Shown here one piece after another: positions 57,544 to 64,000 of a stretch of 64,000 bases of DNA. A program made the translations under genes and the position numbers. The DNA is from Rhipidocladum racemiflorum. Its lineage: Eukaryota > Streptophyta > Magnoliopsida > Poales > Poaceae. The notes beneath the pieces were generated by a model. It did no database searches. It was given only the letters and a program-made list of their open reading frames with translations, and was not told the origin of the DNA. The stretch spans positions 57,758,256-57,822,255 of the forward strand of contig CM070572.1 of the NCBI GenBank assembly GCA_036346355.1, written 5' to 3'. Position 1 is the first letter of the stretch. Every line of letters begins with the position of its first letter.

Positions 57544-59019
57544 CATCATTTCTAAGGATTATCATATCCAGACCTCTATGTTATATGTTTTATTGAATTT
57601 AGATCCTATGTAGGATCTAGGCAGAATGGTTCCACAATATTGTAAGATCGAAAACTTCTAAGGCAATCGAATTGAGATCCTTACAATCTTGTTCATAAGC
57701 TTTAGGAAAACCAAATTGGTGGAATTTTAAGGAAAGAACAGATGCCTGTAATACAATCCTTATTTTCTTGATTTGTTGTTTCCATCATTAGTCTACTCTA
57801 TATTGTCTATTAGTCCTGTTCGATGTTATTCTTAGCTATGCCTTATTTTGTTAGGGTCCCACCGACAACCTGATTACCCTTTTTTGCTATTCTATCACAC
57901 TTTTGTCAGGGAAGGCGTGGCAGAGGGAGAAGAACTATCGGAGGCGACGGCGCGTGACAGCACTGCCCCGCCAAACAGCGGGAGCTCGACGCTCTCCGTC
58001 CAAGCTCCGCCGCCTCATCGCCTTCCGAACAAGCGAGGCAACAGAACGCCAAAGCCGTCCCCGACTTCTTCTTAGGTGCACTCCTTACCCCTATCGCCTC
58101 GACCACTGCAATTGAATCCTCGACATTCTTGCGCGTGTTCTTCTTGGTGGTGCTTGCCAGGAGGAGTGCCGGAAGCAAGGCGGTGACGACGCGAGGAAGA
58201 ACAAGGCGCGGAAAGACGAGGTAATCCGGAAAGTTTTCTTTTTTTAGCAAGCATAAGCCAATTTCCATGGAAGAAGGAGATGACAGAGTGCAAGTCTTAC
58301 AGTCTGGCTTACTCGAAAATAAGCATCTCCACTCAGTAAATGCTAAATCAAAATGCAATGAAGGATGGAGCAGAATGCACTATAATAGAGTTCGGTGCCT
58401 TTTCTTGGATTTATTATTATTTTCCATTATGCGTGATGTTCATGCGAGAAATCTAAGAAGCGGACATATAGGAAAATACACGAGAAGAAAAGGGTGAAAA
58501 AGGTTCCAGATCTATTGAGTAGTTGAATAGACAGAACACTTAGCAATTGAGTAGTATTCAAGTATGAACCAAACTCATCACCAACTTGCACATCATCCTT
58601 TTACCATCAATTTGCACTGTGAGTACTATTATTTATTTATTTATTATACTTTGTCTTACTGTATCACAATTAATATTTTCTGATGATGGTCCATAATAAT
58701 GCATGTATAGGATGGGAAGCTGTTGAGGGCTAAGTTTCTCATGAGCCTATTGAACTACAATGAGAATGAATCGAAATACAACATTCCTGAAGTTATAAGG
58801 GAAATCCTTAATAGTATCAGGGATTAGATGGTTTTTAATGATAAACAGCTGCTATATTACCTTATGCCCTTGATTATGTAATCAACGATATAATAAATCT
58901 TTGTATCTTTCTTTTGTGCACATCTTACGACACTTGATTACCAAAACATATAACACCTTTTGCTTATTTGAATTGTATTACCAAATATCGCCGTAGCGTT
59001 AGCACGGGCAATATACTAG
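57544..59019 (+). mobile_element. Helitron 3' part, copy 1
   Basis: Ends with a hairpin (CCGT 58991-58994, ACGG 59004-59007), 12 bases, then CTAG (59016-59019) before host T. The last 1476 bases are nearly identical to the inverted copy 62524-64000, which is cut by the window end. It contains captured gene pieces: a GC-rich block at 57905-58220, a short MEEGDDRVQV frame at 58267, and a last exon at 58711-58827. The true left border is further left than 57544. Confidence 0.75.
58711..58827 (+). pseudogene. Captured last exon, unidentified, copy 1
   Basis: After acceptor GCATGTATAG: DGKLLRAKFLMSLLNYNENE, then SKYNIPEVIREILNSIRD and TAG, 39 codons. The amphipathic, clean reading frame with splice acceptor and stop looks like the end of a host gene. 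The same exon is in the inverted copy at 62716-62832. I do not recognise the protein. Confidence 0.5.
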
Positions 59020-59617
59020 TCTTAACTAATAAAAGAAGGAGTTTACCCTGTCGTTGTGGATCGTCCAACTCAATGCTAAGGCCCAACTCAAGCCCATTTG
59101 CCATCCGCGCGTGACCCCGTCCTTCCCTTCTCGCCCCGACGGTTCCTCCCAACGTGCAGTTGTTGCGCGTTCCCCTTCTCTCCCCCACTCCTCTCCCCCT
59201 CGCCCCTCCCATCCTCCTCCTCCCTCTGCAACTGCTTCCTCCATTACGTTTGCCCCCTACCCCCACATCTAGGCTCTCGCACCGCCCGCGGAGGCCTCGA
59301 GGAACCGCTCTCTTCCCTCCCTCACATTTGCCTTCGCACTGCCGCGCCGCCGCCGCCTCGGCCGCCCCTCACCGTGTGGTCGCCGTCCCCCCTTTCGCTG
59401 CTCCTCTCCGCGCATTCGCCCTACCCTCCTGTCGCACCCGACCACGCTTAGCTCCCCCCACACCGCCAGCCTCCAGATCAGGCGTCCCCCCTCGCTGCCG
59501 CTCTCGTCGCCTCCCCCCGACCACCCCTGTCTCTCCTCGCACGGTCGACAACCCACCGCCTGGCTCCTCCTCCTCCCTCTGCGTGCGGGCAGACGCGAAG
59601 GTGGGTGCTACCCCCCG

Positions 59618-59864
59618 ATGGATCTGATGCTGTCGAAGGACAGCGAGCTATTTGAAGAGGACGGCGAGTGGTGGGCGGCTGTTCTGCGCCGTGCGAGAGG
59701 TGCTCCCGTCCGAGGACAAGGCGGCGGGGCTCGGCTGGTTGGTCATCTCGGGCAGCTGCAGCGACGCCCATGGTGATGAGCCCTGGATCATCACGCTCGT
59801 CGACCTCATCTGCCGCCAGCACACCGCCGACATGTGCGTCCTCGGCATCTGCTTCGGCCACCAG
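59618..59864 (+). pseudogene. Gamma-glutamyl-peptidase-like amidotransferase exon 1 fragment
   Basis: ATG at 59618 after a C/T-rich leader. The first frame (DGEWWAA) shifts near 59680 into AVREVLPSEDKAAGLGWLVI, then SGSCSDAHGDEPWI and CVLGICFGHQ, ending at a donor CAG|GTCCGT. GICFGHQ is the nucleophile elbow of class I glutamine amidotransferases (catalytic Cys); the ISGS...DAHGDEPWI stretch fits the plant GGP type (cytosolic glutathione-conjugate processing). About 50 residues are missing at the N-terminus, and exons with the catalytic His and Glu were not found. It lies between two Helitron 3' ends, as host DNA of both or as an older capture. Confidence 0.75.
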
Positions 59865-62077
59865 GTCCGTCCGTCCATTAAACACACGGCTCATTGTGTC
59901 TTTTGGAGTAGTTTTTCTTGGTTTGATTTGCTCGGCTTAATTTCTTGGGGTAGAATGGTAAACATGTTTGCATCTCGTTCTTTTCGTGTGTGTGCGTTGG
60001 CGGATTCCGATGCTGACGCCTCGCAAAGGGACAGGGAGTATCAACTGAGAAGAGTGGTGTTGTTCTAGCGTCTTCTTCTCCATTGATCTCTTTTTACCAT
60101 GCATGCTTCTTGCTTGGTATACACTTCCTTATCAGTGTTGCTTGGTGACTATGATGGGAGGCTACAAAGGATGATGCTTCTGCTTAAACCAAACAATTGG
60201 ATTTTTAAACCATATCATAGTGATGTAATATTCAATTTGATATTGACCAAATTAATATAGGTGCTGAGCTCTTGATATTGTTCATCAAGGAACTAACGTT
60301 ATGCTAAGGAGGCAGTTGAATTCAGTTCTTGAGGCTGAGCTAGGTCCCGACAGTTCATTCAAAATGATGAGTTTCAACTGATACTACAACCAGTGTTAGA
60401 CATAGGTTGCTCCAGTAGAGGATAAAAAACAAAGGCATAACTTGCAGTGCATTGGAATCGAGAGGACAAGAGAACTAGATAAAAAGTTGCTTAATTTTGC
60501 TCGTTGTGGCCAAAATCAGGAGAATGGAGAGTTTTTGTGTTGTTCTCTGTTTACAATTTTACATTAGTGTATCTCCTACATAAAACAGTATGGGGCTCGC
60601 TATTTTTGGGGAACTATTAGCAATGATGTGGTCAATGATCTTCGCCATTACAGCTGTCAAAACTGAAATTCTAGGCACATCATTTCTATTAACACTTGTA
60701 CCTTTTAATTTTTTGGCACTTGATGCATGGGCACACAGTAGGAGTGGTTTAGGACAAATGCATATACACACATATTGTCTGCGCGTTGCAATGGATCTCA
60801 AATAAATAGTAGTTCAAGTTTGAAATTCATATCATATTATTTTTAAGAGTTTAGAACTTATGGTATCATCATATATTTGAGATCATTGCTTCTAAAAGGT
60901 TATTTTTTTAACATTCTCATAGAAATTTTGATTTATATTGTCCACTCACTTTATTTAGTGTTGAGAAATTATTAGTAAAACAGGAGACAGTACCTGGTGC
61001 AAACTGCAATTTATTCTGAAATGCTTTCTTATACTATTTGGTTATGAAGATAGAAATGTTGATGTATATTGTCCACATCGCTTTTGTTAGTTTGTCCACA
61101 TCCACGTGACCCAACTTCTCCATTGCTATAAATTAGTTGTTTCTATTTTTTAAAGGTTCCCTTAGCAGGAAGATAAATACCATTGCTTGTGTGAGGCTCA
61201 TGAGAAGGCATTGAAGCAGCACTGATGTGGAGGCCACCAACTTGCAATCTGTGTTGTGATGGCAGCGGCCTCTCACCTCCTTTTCATTTTATCATCTTAA
61301 TTACGTTTGGAAGGCTCCCCATACATCGTAACACCGCTCCATGATATCCCACTACCAAGAACCCAATCGTTTTTCCTATTTTTTTTCTCATCCTGCTCTT
61401 CTTGCTCTGTATTTGTTTGTCTCATGCTCTTCTTGCTAGCTTCTCTGGCTGTGGCAGGATGCACTATCTTTAGGATGCTGATCAGTCATCATGAGTGTGA
61501 TCATGTGATGACAATTATTTTCCATTAACATGCCCATCGAATGCATTGCTTAAGTGAGGTCCTTTTCTCAGATATGTGCTTCTGGAATCCGTTGACTTGC
61601 CACCATTCAAGCTTAGTAATTGTTGGAGATCCGTATAAATAAAATTCAAGGAATCACAATACAGTACCGCCTTAATTTCATATGTATTTTTGTCTGCTCC
61701 ATTCTTGCATCCCTTTTCTTCTGTTTGCCCCTGTGTTTTTTTTTAAAAAATATTTTTTTAACACAATATAATGCTCCTTAGGGAGTAGAGCCAAAATCTT
61801 TTCTGAAACAAAAAGCTTCGACTTCATGTGTCCCTTTTCCCCTATTTTTATTCTACACCTAACAACAAATGTCATCAGGAAAAGGCACCAGTTTAGATGG
61901 TTAAGTTTTCTCCACTGAACAGGAAACCAAAAACAAAGTCATCTTATTGCTATATTGAAAATAATGGTTGTATGGCTCATATCTTGCATGTGGATTCTTG
62001 CAGTATGGTGAAATCAAATGAGGAAATGAGAGCTTCTGGTGCCAAAATTAACATCAAAAGCATATTGGCTTTTGCCA
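59865..62077. other. No gene recognised
   Basis: AT-rich, with short frames only. At 60768-60790 the sequence ATTGTCTGCGCGTTGCAATGG resembles the Helitron end at 51181 but has no CTAG terminus. A T-rich stretch with a short hydrophobic frame is at 61360-61470. Confidence 0.4.
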
Positions 62078-62171
62078 GCAACATGGGGAAAGGTGATTGC
62101 CATGACAGAGATATGAGATGATATGCAACATGGGGAAAGGTGATTGCCATGACAGAGACATGAGATGATAT
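62078..62171 (+). repeat. 47-base tandem duplication
   Basis: Two units, 62078-62124 and 62125-62171, starting GCAACATGGGGAAAGGTGAT, differing at one base (GAGATATG versus GAGACATG). A third, partial start follows. Confidence 0.9.
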
Positions 62172-62341
62172 GCAATGATGTGCTGATATGGTAATTTCAT
62201 ATGCAGTTCTGGTTGTAGCTTGGTATCGTTGAGAACATGATTTGTGATAATATTCCGAGAAGGTAGTTTTTTTATGCAATTGAAGTGGTAGCTAGCATGT
62301 TGATGCACTGCAAGTTATGCCTTAGTGCCCTGCCAGATTTA

Positions 62342-62493
62342 AGGTACTCCCAAAGTTTAAGGTGAAAAGGAACAAGGAATTTCCACCCTTTTATCTTGAT
62401 TTTGTAGATGATCCTGGTGACGACAGCGACAGCAATTCAGATGAAACAAAAGAAGACGGCAATTTTTTTAACATGCTGATAAATAGCTTGTAA
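62342..62493 (+). pseudogene. Exon-like acidic C-terminal frame, unidentified
   Basis: One open frame with KVLPKFKVKRNKEFPPFYLD, then an acidic DDPGDDSDSNSDETKEDG and a stop TAA. It has no start codon and resembles the end of a gene. No family recognised. It lies just before the Helitron border at 62524. Confidence 0.3.
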
Positions 62494-62523
62494 CCCTACA
62501 CTGACTCAATGATTAAACATTTA

Positions 62524-64000
62524 CTAGTATATTGCCCGTGCTAACGCTACGGCGATATTTGGTAATACAATTCAAATAAGCAAAAGGTGTTATATGTTTT
62601 GGTAATCAAGTGTCGTAAGATGTGCACAAAAGAAAGATACAAAGATTTATTATATCGTTGATTACATAATCAAGGGCATAAGGTAATATAGCAGCTGTTT
62701 ATCATTAAAAACCATCTAATCCCTGATACTATTAAGGATTTCCCTTATAACTTCAGGAATGTTGTATTTCGATTCATTCTCATTGTAGTTCAATAGGCTC
62801 ATGAGAAACTTAGCCCTCAACAGCTTCCCATCCTATACATGCATTATTATGGACCATCATCAGAAAATATTAATTGTGATACAGTAAGACAAAGTATAAT
62901 AAATAAATAAATAATAGTACTCACAGTGCAAATTGATGGTAAAAGGATGATGTGCAAGTTGGTGATGAGTTTGGTTCATACTTGAATACTACTCAATTGC
63001 TAAGTGTTCTGTCTATTCAACTACTCAATAGATCTGGAACCTTTTTCACCCTTTTCTTCTCGTGTATTTTCCTATATGTCTGCTTCTTAGATTTCTGCAT
63101 GAACATCACAGACAATGGAAAATAATAATAAATCCAAGAAAAGGCACCCGAACTCTATTATAGTGCATTCTGTTCCATCCTTCATTGCATTTTGATTTAG
63201 CATTTCTTGAGTGGAGATGCTTATTTTCGAGTAAGCCGATCGTAAGACTTGCACTCTGTCATCTCCTTCTTCCATGGAAATTGGCTTATGCTTGCTAAAA
63301 AGAAAACTTTCCGGATTACCTCGTCTTTCCGCGCCTTGTTCTTCCGCGTCGTCACCGCCTTGCTTCCGGCACTCCCTCACGGGCAAGCACCACCAAAGAA
63401 GAACACGCGCAAGAATGTCGAGGATTCAATTGCGGTGGTCGAGGCGATAGGGGTAAGGGAGTGCACCTAAGAAGAAGTCGGGACGGCTTTGGCGTTCTTC
63501 GCCTCGCTTGTTACGGAAGGCGATGAGGCGGCGAGCTTAGACGGGAGAGCGTCGAGCTCCATTTGTTGGGCCGAAGCGAGTGCTGTCGCGCCGTCGCCGC
63601 CTTAGTTCTTCTCCCTCTGCCATTGCCCCTTCCAGGACAAAAGTGTGATAGAATAGCAAAAAAGGGTAATCGAGGTTGTCGGTGGGACCCTAACAAAATA
63701 AGGCATAGCTAAGAATAACATCAGAACAGGACTAATAGACAATATAGAGTAGACTAATGATGGAAACAACAAATCAGTAAAATAAGGATTGTATTACAGG
63801 CATCTGTTCTTTCCTTAAAATTCCACCAATTTGGTTTTCCTAAAGCTTATGAACAAGATTGTAAGGATCTCAATTCGATTGCCTTAGAAGTTTTCGATCT
63901 TACAATATTGTGGAACCATTACGCCTAGATCCTACATAGGATCTAAATTCAATAAAACATATAACATAGAGTGCGGATATGATAATCCTTAGAAATGATG
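62524..64000 (-). mobile_element. Helitron 3' part, copy 2 (inverted)
   Basis: The 3' end is at 62524 (CTAG on the border, hairpin 62536-62552), preceded by host A. It runs rightwards off the window and is the reverse of 57544-59019. Small differences, mostly in the GC-rich block 63300-63660, show that the copies have diverged by substitutions and short indels. Confidence 0.75.
62716..62832 (-). pseudogene. Captured last exon, unidentified, copy 2
   Basis: Same 39-codon exon as 58711-58827, with acceptor, frame and stop kept; I see no base difference between the copies in this exon. Confidence 0.5.

Noticed and set aside
60768..60790. A fourth Helitron end (sequence like the hairpin at 51185)
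   Set aside because: No CTAG terminus follows at the right distance and the hairpin arms do not match.

Overview
The window is intergenic, retrotransposon-dense DNA from a plant, most probably a grass (Poaceae). It contains Tat-like and chromodomain Ty3/gypsy elements, a Sirevirus-type Ty1/copia element, hAT elements, a Tourist-like MITE and Helitron ends, and GC-rich exon 1 remnants typical of grass genes. I see no intact single-copy host gene, tRNA, rRNA or CRISPR array.

Layout. 1-10060: a Ty3/gypsy element on the plus strand (gag, protease, RT, RNase H, integrase, 3' LTR 9442-10060; 5' LTR outside the window). Between pol and the LTR lies an antisense gene with its own TATA box, a plant-mobile-domain-like protein and three introns that keep frame. 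10958-11354: MITE. 11721-12658: a Ds-like hAT element with a perfect 8-bp target duplication. 14015-18178: a truncated minus-strand gypsy element. 18179-19104: copia remnant. 19105-19301: a hAT-like end.

19302-47760 is one minus-strand Sirevirus-like copia element (target duplication GTTTC on both sides) carrying three later insertions: a solo LTR of a related family in its 3' LTR (19898-21516, TSD CCTTC), a 3.5-kb chromovirus solo LTR in pol (26925-30416, TSD GAGAT), and a complete 12.4-kb chromovirus of the same family in its 5' LTR (34593-46970, TSD GTAAC).

48171-50405 and 51619-53403 are two solo LTRs of one further family in inverted orientation, each with its own 5-bp duplication (CTATC, TCTTC). 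From 51173 rightwards there are three Helitron-type 3' ends (51173, 59019, 62524) and broken pieces of host genes: the last exon of tryptophan synthase beta, exon 1 of a patatin-like phospholipase A I, exon 1 of a gamma-glutamyl-peptidase-like amidotransferase, and an unidentified last exon present in two inverted Helitron copies.

Themes. First, three retroelements carry accessory reading frames beyond gag-pol: an antisense spliced gene, a post-pol ORF and a pre-gag ORF. Second, the LTRs of the Sirevirus-like, chromovirus and 48-53 kb families are each filled with family-specific CG-rich palindromes, and where two families or two units differ, both arms change together.
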